DNA from: Zobellia uliginosa
Lineage (GTDB): Bacteria > Bacteroidota > Bacteroidia > Flavobacteriales > Flavobacteriaceae
NCBI RefSeq assembly: GCF_900156625.1
Contig: NZ_FTOB01000002.1
Location: forward strand, 676,275 to 740,274
DNA length: 64,000 bases
Reading direction: 5' to 3'
The notes below the pieces were generated by a model. That model worked only from the letters and a program-made list of their open reading frames with translations. It was not told the origin of the DNA and did no database searches. How positions within the stretch are numbered: position 1 is the stretch's first letter; each line of letters starts with the position of its first letter. Of this stretch, positions 9,673-19,192 are shown in pieces. A program made the position numbers and the translations under genes.

Positions 9673-9777
9673 ATTAAGGCACTACATCACTACTACATCA
9701 TACTGTTAAAGTTTTAAGTTTATTCCGCTTTCACATTACTGCAAATATCGTGTATTACTGGGTTTAAGTGCCTTAAT
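9673..9777. promoter_or_regulatory. Paired repeats in the SusC leader (candidate operators)
   Basis: In the 264 nt between the regulator and SusC, ACTACATCA occurs twice (9681-9689 and 9692-9700), with start points 11 nt apart, about one helical turn. The sequence ATTAAGGCACT (9673-9683) recurs as its exact reverse complement AGTGCCTTAAT (9767-9777). These could be regulator binding sites or a long-range stem in the mRNA leader. A TAAATTTA -7-like box lies near 9861. Confidence 0.4.
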
Positions 9778-9890
9778 GGGCTTGATGTACTTTTTATGTA
9801 GCCTTTCTCAAAAGTGTGAGGGGGTGGAATTGATAACTTGTGCTTGAATTTAACGTATTGATAAATTTATAACTCAACTTTTAGACAATT

Positions 9891-12800
9891 ATGAAAATAA
9901 GAAACATTTTTTTGTTGATATGCTTCTTTTTGTTTCAGGTGGTATCGTTTGCTCAAGACGATATTACCGTTACGGGTACAATTAGTGATATCAATGGAGA
10001 ACCATTACCGGGAGCGAGTATTGTGGTCGAAGGTACCACGTCGGGCACCCAAACTGATTTTGATGGCAACTACCTTCTCAACGGTGTGTCAAACGATGCG
10101 ACATTGGTAATTAGCTATATAGGTTTTACCACACAAAAAGTTACCGTGAACGGGCAAACTAACATCAATGTAAGTCTATCTGAAGATGCACAAGCCTTAG
10201 ACGAGGTGGTCGTTATCGGTTATGGTGAAATGAAGTCAAAAGACCTTACGTCTTCCATTACAACGGTAAAGGCGGAAGAACTAGCGGCTACACCTACCAG
10301 TTCGCCCATGCAGGCGCTTCAGGGCAAGGTGGCGGGCCTACAGGTGGTGAGTAACGGTAGTCCGGGCCAAGGGCCTACTATTCGGGTGCGTGGTATCGGT
10401 TCGTATGATACCGATGCCTCTGGTCCACTTTATGTTGTGGACGGAATGTTCTTTGATGATATCGATTTTTTGAATACTGCCGATATTACCTCTATCTCAG
10501 TTTTGAAAGATGCTTCGGCCGCCGCAATATATGGGGTGCGCGCCGCAAACGGGGTCGTTCTCATCGAAACCAAATCGGGGGCATATAATAAAAAGGCAGA
10601 GATTACTTATGATGGGTATTCGGGTTTTCAAGTGGCACAGAACGTTTTAAAACTCGCCAACTCCGAGCAATTCGTGACCTTGGCACAAGAATCCGGTTCG
10701 GCACCTGATATCGAATTTATCGACAATGCCATGCAGCGCTATGGGCGGAGCAGGATTAACCCTAATGTGCCTGATGTCAACACCGATTGGTACGATGAAA
10801 TTTTAAGACCGGCCTTGATACAAAACCATAGTTTGGGGGTTACGGGAGGAAGCGATAATGCTACCTATGCCATTGGTGCCAACTATTTTGGACAACAGGG
10901 TATCCTTAAAATGAAGAATGAATATGAGCGTTTTAACCTTAGAAGTAAGATCGATTTCAAGGTAAACGACCATTTGACCATTGGGGGAAATACCGTCATC
11001 AGTAACGCAACCCGTTACGATGCCGAAAACTCGGCCTTTCGCTTAGCCTATTATGCGGTTCCGATCCTTCCTGTATATGATGAAAACCTAGTCGGAAATG
11101 AAAATGTATTTCCTACCAACTATGCCAATGCCCAAGATTTGGGTTACCGCGGTGGGCAGAATCCATTTCCGACCATGGACAATAGTGAGCTCCGCTCTAA
11201 AATCAGGAACGTACTGGCCAATTTTTACGCCCAGGTACATATCATTCCTGAAAAATTGACCTTTAAGACGGCCTATAACCACAACTTTGAGACCGTTGAG
11301 CGTAGAGAAGTGCGTTTGCCCTATTTTATCGGCAACGGATTTCAGCGGGAAAATGCGGAGCTTATCAAGCGCAACGATACCTATTCCAATCAAATATGGG
11401 ACAACACCTTAACCTATACCGAGTCTTTTGGTAAACACAACCTAACCGTTCTTGGAGGTTCTTCTTTCAGGGATGAATCCTTCGAGCGATTGGAGGCCAA
11501 GGGCTTGAATTTTCCATTGTCGGGTGAAGAGGCTTATTATTTAGATCAAGCGCAGACTATCGTGCAGGATGATGTGAAGGATGATGGTCGCCGTGAGTAT
11601 GGTTTATCATTTTTCGGTAGGGTTTCCTATAACTACGATAATAGATACCTGTTGTACGGTACTTACCGTGCGGATGGAACCAATAAGTATCAGGAAAAAT
11701 GGGGGTATTTCCCAACGATCGGCGCAGGATGGGTGGTTTCCGAAGAAAACTTTATGCAGAACAACGGCGTTTTCGACTTTTTAAAATTTCGAGGCAGCTG
11801 GGGTAAACTGGGGAACGATAAAGTACCTGGTAGCGAAGGCGCCATTACCTCTTCTGTGGTCACCACGGCTTTTGGTGATACTATGGTTAGCGGGGTGAAT
11901 ACGACAAGTAATTTTACGGCCCTAAAATGGGAGGTTACCGAAGAGGTGAACCTTGGCCTATCGGCACGTACCCTTAAGAACAGGCTTTCATTGGAGGCGG
12001 ATTATTATGTGAGGGATACCAAAGATGCCGTAATTCCTATTGAAGTTCCTTTAATTCCTGATGCAACGCGACAGAATGTAGGTGAAATTAGAAATCAGGG
12101 TCTGGAATTGGCGTTAAACTGGAATGACCATGTTTCGGATGACTTTAGTTACTCATTGGGGGCCAATTTTTCCACCTTGAAAAATGAAGTACTCGACACC
12201 GACCGTCAATTGAATATTGATACAGGTTCTGCCGAATTCAGACAACGGACCCGGGTTGGTGATCCCGTTTTCTCCTTCTTCGGTTTGGAAGTCGACGGCG
12301 TCTATCAAAACGATGCGGAAATTGCTGCCGACCCTGCAGCACAAATAGAAATCGCCAATGGAAATGCCATTGTTCCCGGGGATTTGAAATTTAAGGATCA
12401 AGATGGGGTAGATGGTATTACCGCAGATGACCGCGTTATGTTGGGCAATTATTTGCCAACCTATTCCTTTGGCTTCAATATGGGATTTAATTATAAGGGA
12501 TGGGATTTCTCGGCAGCGGCATTGGGCCAAGGCGGAAACAAAATTTTAAACCGTAAACGAGGGGAGGTCATTTTTACCAATGACACCAATTGGGATCGCG
12601 ATTTTGCCTTGAACCGCTGGCATGGTGAAGGTACGTCAAACAGTTACCCTTCTTCGGCAGGTATCAGAAAGGGATGGAACCAGCAATTGAGCGATTTCTT
12701 TATCGAGAAAGGCGACTTCTTTAGGATCCAGAACATCACCTTAGGGTATACCATCAATAAGAACGGGGCTGCAAAGGGTATTCCGCAGACCCGGATCTAC

Positions 12801-12929
12801 GTAACGGCCGAGAAACCTTTGTCGGTTTTCAATTATAACGGTTTTAACCCTGAAGTATCCAATGGAGTAGACAACGAAACTTATCCAATTCCGGCTATCT
12901 ATACGATAGGTGTAAATATTAAAATATAA
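9891..12929 (+). CDS. SusC-like TonB-dependent outer-membrane transporter
   Basis: 1012 residues with a signal peptide (ending VVSFAQ). A CarboxypepD_reg-like domain follows at about residues 25-100 (VTGTISDINGEPLPGASIVV). Next comes the DEVVVIGYG TonB-box-like segment near 105, a plug domain about 115-230 (GVRAANGVVLIETKSG), and a large beta-barrel ending in a C-terminal beta strand (YTIGVNIKI). It imports oligosaccharides across the outer membrane using TonB energy, working as a lid-and-barrel complex with the SusD-like protein 12 nt downstream. With GH144 and GH3 enzymes downstream, the cargo is probably beta-1,2-glucan oligosaccharides. Confidence 0.96.
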   Translation: MKIRNIFLLICFFLFQVVSFAQDDITVTGTISDINGEPLPGASIVVEGTTSGTQTDFDGNYLLNGVSNDATLVISYIGFTTQKVTVNGQTNINVSLSEDAQALDEVVVIGYGEMKSKDLTSSITTVKAEELAATPTSSPMQALQGKVAGLQVVSNGSPGQGPTIRVRGIGSYDTDASGPLYVVDGMFFDDIDFLNTADITSISVLKDASAAAIYGVRAANGVVLIETKSGAYNKKAEITYDGYSGFQVAQNVLKLANSEQFVTLAQESGSAPDIEFIDNAMQRYGRSRINPNVPDVNTDWYDEILRPALIQNHSLGVTGGSDNATYAIGANYFGQQGILKMKNEYERFNLRSKIDFKVNDHLTIGGNTVISNATRYDAENSAFRLAYYAVPILPVYDENLVGNENVFPTNYANAQDLGYRGGQNPFPTMDNSELRSKIRNVLANFYAQVHIIPEKLTFKTAYNHNFETVERREVRLPYFIGNGFQRENAELIKRNDTYSNQIWDNTLTYTESFGKHNLTVLGGSSFRDESFERLEAKGLNFPLSGEEAYYLDQAQTIVQDDVKDDGRREYGLSFFGRVSYNYDNRYLLYGTYRADGTNKYQEKWGYFPTIGAGWVVSEENFMQNNGVFDFLKFRGSWGKLGNDKVPGSEGAITSSVVTTAFGDTMVSGVNTTSNFTALKWEVTEEVNLGLSARTLKNRLSLEADYYVRDTKDAVIPIEVPLIPDATRQNVGEIRNQGLELALNWNDHVSDDFSYSLGANFSTLKNEVLDTDRQLNIDTGSAEFRQRTRVGDPVFSFFGLEVDGVYQNDAEIAADPAAQIEIANGNAIVPGDLKFKDQDGVDGITADDRVMLGNYLPTYSFGFNMGFNYKGWDFSAAALGQGGNKILNRKRGEVIFTNDTNWDRDFALNRWHGEGTSNSYPSSAGIRKGWNQQLSDFFIEKGDFFRIQNITLGYTINKNGAAKGIPQTRIYVTAEKPLSVFNYNGFNPEVSNGVDNETYPIPAIYTIGVNIKI

Positions 12930-12941
12930 AAAAGAGCGACT

Positions 12942-14480
12942 ATGAAACGATTTATAAAAATTTCAAAACCTTCCCTAGTGTTGCTTTTCGTCTTAGCTGT
13001 TTGGGGATGTACCGATAAGCTTGACGAACCTGAACTGAACAATAATTTTGCCGGGGGAACGGACTTTACCGATTCATCGGGGATGTTACTGTCTGCCGTT
13101 GGGGCCTATGAGGCTTTTTATTCGAGGGGGTGGGAGCAGCCTTTGATCATTTCCGTTCGGGGCGACGATGTAAATTCCGGTGGTTTGGGCGATCAGCCCG
13201 AGTTTACCGAAATGGATAAATTCAACTACAGTAAAGATCATTGGATGGTGAATTCCCTATGGGAAAATATTTATGCCGATGTCATTTCCGCCCATACGGC
13301 CATGGAACAGATTGTACGCTACCAAGAATTCGGTTCCGATGAGGAAATTGCCTTGGGGAACCAGTACATAGCCGAAATTCAGGTGTTGCGCGGTATGATG
13401 TTGTTTCAGATTTCGCAGGTGTATGGCGATGTATTCATTCCTGAGTCCTCCGATACCGAGCTATTGTTAGAGGTGGAAAGCTTACCGACCAAGGCGGAAG
13501 TGATGCAACATGTTTCCGATCAGATGGATTTGGCCATTCCACTTTTACCCGAAATGCGTCCCAACGAACGCACCGATTTAAAAGGTGGGGTGACCAAATA
13601 TACGGCCTTGGCAATTAAGGCCTTGGCAAACCAAGAGCTGGAAAATTACCAAGCTGTGGCCGATGCCACCGGAGAGATCATAGCTTCGGGTAAGTTCAAT
13701 CTTTACCCAGATTTCTATGAGTTGTTTAAAACTCCGGGCAAGTTGAGCGACGAGAGTATACTCGACCTGCAATATTCCGATTTTAATCAAGGGGAAGGTG
13801 ACCGATTCGCCCATTTGTACGCTCCTTACGGTCCGCTAAACTGGACACCCGCTGTGGAAGGGGCCGCAAGTGGATGGGGATTTTATGAGCCTAGCTTCAA
13901 GTTTATCAAATTTATGTTAGACCGTGGCGAAACCGTGCGTTTAGAGACTAGCGTACTCTTTACCGACCGAGGTATTGCCGAATTACAAACCGACCCCGCC
14001 TATTCCGATCTACCTTCTTTTATGACCAATGTTACTAGGGACGGAGATAAGATAAACGATTTTTCAAGGGGCTATTTTTCAAGTGGGAAACACTACCTGC
14101 CGTCCAATCAGCTCATTGCGGGAAGAACTGCCTATGGTAGTAATAAAAACTATACCCTTATCCGTTATGCCGAAATCCTACTGATGTATGCCGAAGCTTT
14201 AAAGCAAGGGGCTTCAAGTTCTGTAATGACTGCCGATCAAGCGGTAAACTTGGTACGGGAAAGGGCCGGAATGCCCGCTTTGTCCGGTGTGACCTTGGAT
14301 CAGATTGTAGATGAAAAATTTGCCGAACTGGCTATGGAATGGGGAAAACGTTACTACGATATGCTCCGATTGAAAAGATACGATGAGCTAAGCTATGACG
14401 GACGAACCTTTACGGAAGACAAGAAATACCTTCCTTATCCACAGCCGCAAATAGACCAGTTTCCCGTATTGGGCAATTAA
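12942..14480 (+). CDS. SusD-like surface glycan-binding lipoprotein
   Basis: 512 residues with a lipobox ending at Cys23 (LAVWGC). The helical TPR-like core (MEQIVRYQEF..., NQYIAEIQVLRGMMLFQISQVYGDVF) and the C-terminal RagB/SusD signature (LIRYAEILLMYAEALKQG, VNLVRERAGMPAL, FAELAMEWGKRYYDMLRLKRYDE) are clear. It would bind the glycan at the cell surface and deliver it to the adjacent SusC barrel. It starts 12 nt after SusC and is followed 25 nt later by the LamG lipoprotein, so the genes form one operon. Confidence 0.95.
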   Translation: MKRFIKISKPSLVLLFVLAVWGCTDKLDEPELNNNFAGGTDFTDSSGMLLSAVGAYEAFYSRGWEQPLIISVRGDDVNSGGLGDQPEFTEMDKFNYSKDHWMVNSLWENIYADVISAHTAMEQIVRYQEFGSDEEIALGNQYIAEIQVLRGMMLFQISQVYGDVFIPESSDTELLLEVESLPTKAEVMQHVSDQMDLAIPLLPEMRPNERTDLKGGVTKYTALAIKALANQELENYQAVADATGEIIASGKFNLYPDFYELFKTPGKLSDESILDLQYSDFNQGEGDRFAHLYAPYGPLNWTPAVEGAASGWGFYEPSFKFIKFMLDRGETVRLETSVLFTDRGIAELQTDPAYSDLPSFMTNVTRDGDKINDFSRGYFSSGKHYLPSNQLIAGRTAYGSNKNYTLIRYAEILLMYAEALKQGASSSVMTADQAVNLVRERAGMPALSGVTLDQIVDEKFAELAMEWGKRYYDMLRLKRYDELSYDGRTFTEDKKYLPYPQPQIDQFPVLGN

Positions 14481-14505
14481 TCGAATCAACTAACAAATCA
14501 GAAAG

Positions 14506-16302
14506 ATGAAAAATATCAAAAACATAGTATCGTGTCTGATGGTCGCTACACTTTTTTACAGCTGTGACCAAGGTATCGATGCCTTAACAGAAGTCGAGCC
14601 TGGTACAGATGCCTCGGCTCCGACCATTACCGTTACGTCACCCGCTGAAGGTGCTGCCGTAAAAGTGAATGAAGAATTGGCTACCATAACCGTAAGGTTT
14701 CAGGCCGAAGACGATATTGAGTTGGGTTCTGTAGAGGTTCTGCTTGACGGAAAAAGAATAGGCAACTACAGTACTTTTAAAGATTACCGTAAGTTGATCG
14801 TAGATGATTTAGTGTACGACCAGCTTGAAGATGGAACGCATCAACTTACGGTTATTGCTAAAGATTTAGACGGCAAATCGACTAGTGAGGTAATCAATTT
14901 CACCAAAGAACCGGCCTATATATCAAAGTACCCTGGTGAGATATTGTACATGCCCTTCGATGGGGGATATGTCGACCTGCTCAGCTTCGAAGAAGCCGAA
15001 CAAGTCGGGTCTCCGGCCATCAGTGAAGAAAGTTTGGCTGGAAGTGGAGCGTATGCCGGTGCTGAAGGGGCTTATCTTACCCTAGACCCCGAACGATTTA
15101 AGAATACGGAGTTAAGTGCCATCTTTTGGGTAAAGTTAAATGCGGTGCCCGACCGTGCCGGTATTTTGGCCATGAGTCCGCCGCTCGATGATGCAGGAGG
15201 AAATGTACTGACCAGTGGTTTTAGGTTCTTTCGTGAGAATGCCAATGGCCAACAGCGATACAAGCTAAACGTAGGGGAAGGGGACAAGAATACTTGGTTT
15301 GATGGTGGTGAAGCTGCGGAAATAGACCCAGCTTCGGAAGAATGGGTCAATCTTGCCTTTACCATTTCCGGTTCGGAAGCCGTGGTGTATATCGATGGAC
15401 AAATTGTTTCTCAAGGACCTTTGGGAGGAATCGATTGGAGTGAGGTCAATGTACTTTCCATAATGTCGGGAGAACCTAATTTTTCGGGATGGAACCATAA
15501 ATCGGACCTAAGCTTAATGGATGAGTTGCGCATATTTGACCGTGCGATTACCCAAGATGAAATCAAACAGATCATTCAAGATGATTCGGGGATCGTAGTT
15601 TCTGATTACCCTCCCAATTTTCCGGGCGAGATGTTCTACATGCCTTTCGATGGTAGCTATAAAAATTTGTTTACTGACATAGCGGCTGATCTTGTCGGCA
15701 CCCCTGGTTTTTCTGAGGATGATGTAATTGCCGGTGATGCTTCCTACATGGGGGCTACGGATTCTTATTTGACCCTTCCTTCAAACGGATTGACTACCGA
15801 TGCATTTAGTGCTACACTTTGGTATAAAGTGGATGCCTCATTGGGTAATGGGGGCATCTTGGTAATGAGTCCCCAAGACACTGAAAAAGAGGGCTTCCCC
15901 GAAGTACAAAATTTAAGGACCAGTGGTTTTCGTTTCTTTAGGGAAGGGAATGCTACAAGACAGGTCTTTAAACTGAATGTTGGTACCGGTGAATCTGACG
16001 TATGGCTCGATGGGGCAGATGCGGCAGCTATAGATCCGACTACGGCGGGTTGGGTTCATTTGGCCTTTTCTATTTCAGAAAGCGATGCCGTACTCTATAT
16101 TAACGGAGAGCTCGTTGCCCAAAATAGCGTAGACGGCGGTATCGATTGGTCGGGTTGCGATATACTTTCAATAGGTTCGGGAGCACCTCGGTTTACCGAA
16201 TGGGGCCACTTGTCCAACGAAAGTCTGATCGATGAGCTTCGGTTTTTCGATAAGGCCTTGAGCCAAGAAGAAATACAGGAGATTATGAACCACAATTTGT
16301 AA
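14506..16302 (+). CDS. Lipoprotein with Ig-like domain and two LamG domains (probable surface glycan-binding protein)
   Basis: 598 residues, lipobox Cys20 (ATLFYSC). After a short linker an Ig-like domain spans about 38-132 (APTITVTSPAEGAAVKVNEE). Two concanavalin/LamG-type domains follow at about 140-350 and 368-595. They are internal duplicates: both begin with a G-E-(I/M)-x-Y-M-P-F-D-G block and contain a T-S-G-F-R-F-F-R-E motif, and both end in D-E-L-R-(I/F)-F-D. No glycosidase signature is seen. Its place third after SusC/SusD is the usual spot for a SusE/SGBP-type accessory binding protein, so I infer glycan capture at the cell surface. Confidence 0.82.
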   Translation: MKNIKNIVSCLMVATLFYSCDQGIDALTEVEPGTDASAPTITVTSPAEGAAVKVNEELATITVRFQAEDDIELGSVEVLLDGKRIGNYSTFKDYRKLIVDDLVYDQLEDGTHQLTVIAKDLDGKSTSEVINFTKEPAYISKYPGEILYMPFDGGYVDLLSFEEAEQVGSPAISEESLAGSGAYAGAEGAYLTLDPERFKNTELSAIFWVKLNAVPDRAGILAMSPPLDDAGGNVLTSGFRFFRENANGQQRYKLNVGEGDKNTWFDGGEAAEIDPASEEWVNLAFTISGSEAVVYIDGQIVSQGPLGGIDWSEVNVLSIMSGEPNFSGWNHKSDLSLMDELRIFDRAITQDEIKQIIQDDSGIVVSDYPPNFPGEMFYMPFDGSYKNLFTDIAADLVGTPGFSEDDVIAGDASYMGATDSYLTLPSNGLTTDAFSATLWYKVDASLGNGGILVMSPQDTEKEGFPEVQNLRTSGFRFFREGNATRQVFKLNVGTGESDVWLDGADAAAIDPTTAGWVHLAFSISESDAVLYINGELVAQNSVDGGIDWSGCDILSIGSGAPRFTEWGHLSNESLIDELRFFDKALSQEEIQEIMNHNL

Positions 16303-16343
16303 TTCCCAAGAAAACCTGTCTGAAAATCATTTTAAAAAAATAT

Positions 16344-17702
16344 ATGAGATTAGTTTTATTGGCCCTGATTATGGGCACACTTTCAATAGGTTGCGGCGGC
16401 AATCCTTCTAAAAAAGACCAGCAAGAGGTAAAGGCCGATCAAGAACTGACCGATGACCAATTGTTCGACTTGATCCAAAGACAGACTTTTGATTATTTCT
16501 GGGATGGAGCCGAACCTACTTCGGGTTTGGCCCGGGAACGCATCCACATGGACAATGTGTATCCTGCACATGATAAGGATATCATTACTACGGGAGGTTC
16601 GGGCTTTGGACTTATGGCCATTCTAGTGGGAGTCGAACGGGGATTTATTACCCGCGAAGAAGCCCTTGAACGCTATGAAAAATGTGTTTCCTTTCTTGAA
16701 ACCTCCGATAGGTTTCACGGGGCTTGGCCCCATTGGCTTATGCCCGATGGAAAAATGACCCCTTTTAGCAAAAAGGATAATGGGGGGGATTTGGTTGAAA
16801 CCGCTTTTCTGGTCCAGGGCCTATTGACCGTCAAGGAATACTTTGAAGTCGGTAACGCACGCGAAAAGAAATTGGCAGACCGCATTCAAAAACTTTGGGA
16901 AGAGGTCGAATGGGACTGGTATACCAAGGGTGGGGAGAATGTGCTCTATTGGCATTGGTCCCCTGAGTACCAATGGGAAATGAATTTCCCGGTAGGGGGA
17001 TATAACGAAGCCTTGATTATGTATATTCTGGCTGCGGCATCGCCTACACATCCTATCGGTAAAGAGGTTTATGAGCAAGGGTGGGCCCAAAATGGGAAAA
17101 TCACGAACGATACCACTTTTTATGGCCTTCGTACGGTACTCAACCATTACGAGCATGATAGGTCTCCCGTAGGCCCCATGTTTTGGGCGCATTATTCGTA
17201 TTTGGGACTTAACCCCAAAGGGCTAAAAGACCAATATGCCGATTATTGGGAGCTGAACGAAAACCACGCCCTGATCCAATATCGTCATGCGCTTGAAAAT
17301 CCGCATGAATATAAAGGCTATGGAAAGAATCTTTGGGGCCTGACCTCTAGCTATTCGATGAAAGGATATGCAGGTCATAGACCTGATAGGGACTTAGGGG
17401 TCATCTCTCCTACGGCCGCCCTATCATCAATGCCGTACACACCGGAACAGAGCAAGGATTTTTTACGGTATATGTATGCAGAACAAGACTCCTTGATCGG
17501 ACAATACGGGCCCTATGATGCCTTTAGCCTTGAAAACAAATGGTACGTACCTCGATACTTGGCCATTGACCAAGGACCTATTCCGGTGATGATCGAAAAC
17601 TATAGAAGTGGACTCCTATGGAAGCTGTTTATGAAGAACGACGATGTTCGCAAGGGATTGAAAAAATTAGGGTTTAGCTCTGAAAATATTGATGATGAGT
17701 AG
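16344..17702 (+). CDS. GH144-type endo-beta-1,2-glucanase (first of tandem pair)
   Basis: 452 residues, lipoprotein signal to Cys17 (LSIGC). The (alpha/alpha)6 family once called putative glucoamylase and now including GH144 endo-beta-1,2-glucanases is recognised from several blocks: TFDYFWDGAEPTSGLARER near residue 48, GGSGFGLMAILVGVERGF near 90, DRFHGAWPHWL near 125, SKKDNGGDLVETAFLVQGLL near 145, LYWHWSPEYQWEM near 200 and AIDQGPIPVMIENYRSGLLW near 415. The enzyme would cut beta-1,2-glucan into short sophoro-oligosaccharides at the cell surface or periplasm. Its stop overlaps the start of the next gene, a clear sign of translational coupling. A different specificity within the clan is possible. 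Confidence 0.85.
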   Translation: MRLVLLALIMGTLSIGCGGNPSKKDQQEVKADQELTDDQLFDLIQRQTFDYFWDGAEPTSGLARERIHMDNVYPAHDKDIITTGGSGFGLMAILVGVERGFITREEALERYEKCVSFLETSDRFHGAWPHWLMPDGKMTPFSKKDNGGDLVETAFLVQGLLTVKEYFEVGNAREKKLADRIQKLWEEVEWDWYTKGGENVLYWHWSPEYQWEMNFPVGGYNEALIMYILAAASPTHPIGKEVYEQGWAQNGKITNDTTFYGLRTVLNHYEHDRSPVGPMFWAHYSYLGLNPKGLKDQYADYWELNENHALIQYRHALENPHEYKGYGKNLWGLTSSYSMKGYAGHRPDRDLGVISPTAALSSMPYTPEQSKDFLRYMYAEQDSLIGQYGPYDAFSLENKWYVPRYLAIDQGPIPVMIENYRSGLLWKLFMKNDDVRKGLKKLGFSSENIDDE

Positions 17703-19080
17703 GGCTTTGGGTTTCGTTTTGGTGTTTTTGGTTTTTGCTTCTTGTTCTTCGGATGATGCAGGTGGTGGTGGGATCGGGGTTTCTGAACTTCCGGAAGTAC
17801 CCGAGGAAAATGAACCCGAAATAGAAGTGGAGTTGACCGATGAGGAGCTTCTCGACCTAACCCAAAAAGAAACCTTTAAGTATTTCTGGGATTTCGCCCA
17901 GACTGAATCGGGTGCCGCCCGTGAAAGGTATCACCCCCAAGACCCGTTAAACGACCCTAATACGGTAACGGTTGGGGGAACGGGCTTTGGCCTTATGGGG
18001 ATTTTGGTCGCTATGGAAAGAGGTTTGGTGTCCCGTAGCGAGGGAGTCGAAAGACTGGAGAAAATCATTTCTTTCTTAGAAGGAGCCGATAGGTTTCACG
18101 GGGCATGGCCCCATTGGTTGGATGGACGTAACGGGAATACCCTTCCCTTTAGTGAAAAGGATAATGGGGCCGATTTGGTGGAAACTTCCTTTTTGGCACA
18201 AGGGCTGATCTGTGTAAAAGAATATTTGAAAGAGGGCAATTCCAAAGAACAAGCAGTGGCCCAAAAAGCCGATGAACTATGGAAAGCTGTTGAATGGGAC
18301 TGGTTTACACAAAATAAAAACACCTTGTACTGGCATTGGAGTCCTGATTTCGGTTTTGATACCGGTCTTGAGTTGAAGGGGTATAATGAAGTATTGATTA
18401 CCTATGTCATGGCAGCGGCTTCCCCTGATTTCTCAATTGCCAAAGAAGTTTATGAAAACGGTTGGGCCTCCAACGGGGCGATTGCCAATGGGGCTTCGGC
18501 CTACGATATTCCAGTTATTGTCAATCATGCAGGTAGTTCCTCAAAAGGCGGGCCATTGTTCTGGGCGCACTATTCCTATATGGGCTTAGACCCTAGTAAC
18601 TTGGCCGATGCCTTTGTGAATTATGGGGATGCCACGCTAAACCATGTCAAGGTCAATTATGCCTATTGTGTGGATAATCCCAAGAATTATAAAGATTACG
18701 GTAAAGATTGTTGGGGGCTTACGGCCAGTTATAGTAGAAATGCAGATGGAAACTTAGGCTATAATGCCCATAGTCCCTCAAATGACACTGGTGTAATTTC
18801 CCCTACTGCGGCTTTAAGCTCTATGCCCTACACACCGGAGGAATCCATGAGGGCGCTACGGTATTTTTATAGTAACAAGGAGCAACTTTTAGGTCCGGCC
18901 GGTTTTTATGATGCTTTTAGTCCCCAATACAATTTCTGGGTGGCCGATGCGTATTTGGCCATTGACCAAGGTCCTATTTTAGTAATGATCGAGAATCATA
19001 GATCGGGATTGCTATGGCGGCTCTTTATGCAAAATGAAGATGTGCGGCGCGGACTCGATCGTTTAGGTTTTACCTATTAG
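17692..19080 (+). CDS. GH144-type endo-beta-1,2-glucanase (second of tandem pair)
   Basis: 462 residues from the ATG at 17692; the neighbouring ATG at 17695 and TTG at 17689 are alternatives. It overlaps the previous gene by 8-14 nt. The lipoprotein Cys is residue 18 (LVFASC), followed by a Gly/Glu/Pro-rich linker. It repeats the blocks of its neighbour: FKYFWDFAQTESGAARER, GGTGFGLMGILVAMERGL, DRFHGAWPHWL, SEKDNGADLVETSFLAQGL, YWHWSPDFGF and AIDQGPILVMIENHRSGLLW. The pair is a tandem duplication that has diverged in the loops: this copy has different residues between the HWL and LPFSEKD blocks and an extra NADGNLGYNAHS insertion. The two copies may differ in chain-length or substituent preference. 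Confidence 0.85.
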   Translation: MMSRALGFVLVFLVFASCSSDDAGGGGIGVSELPEVPEENEPEIEVELTDEELLDLTQKETFKYFWDFAQTESGAARERYHPQDPLNDPNTVTVGGTGFGLMGILVAMERGLVSRSEGVERLEKIISFLEGADRFHGAWPHWLDGRNGNTLPFSEKDNGADLVETSFLAQGLICVKEYLKEGNSKEQAVAQKADELWKAVEWDWFTQNKNTLYWHWSPDFGFDTGLELKGYNEVLITYVMAAASPDFSIAKEVYENGWASNGAIANGASAYDIPVIVNHAGSSSKGGPLFWAHYSYMGLDPSNLADAFVNYGDATLNHVKVNYAYCVDNPKNYKDYGKDCWGLTASYSRNADGNLGYNAHSPSNDTGVISPTAALSSMPYTPEESMRALRYFYSNKEQLLGPAGFYDAFSPQYNFWVADAYLAIDQGPILVMIENHRSGLLWRLFMQNEDVRRGLDRLGFTY

Positions 19081-19192
19081 ATAGTCACTTTAAGAATCAA
19101 GGAATACCATGTGGGGAATCGGTTTAAACTGATTGGCCAAAGGGATGGTTTTGCCAAAATTTAATTCGACATAAAAATATAAATAACAGAAA

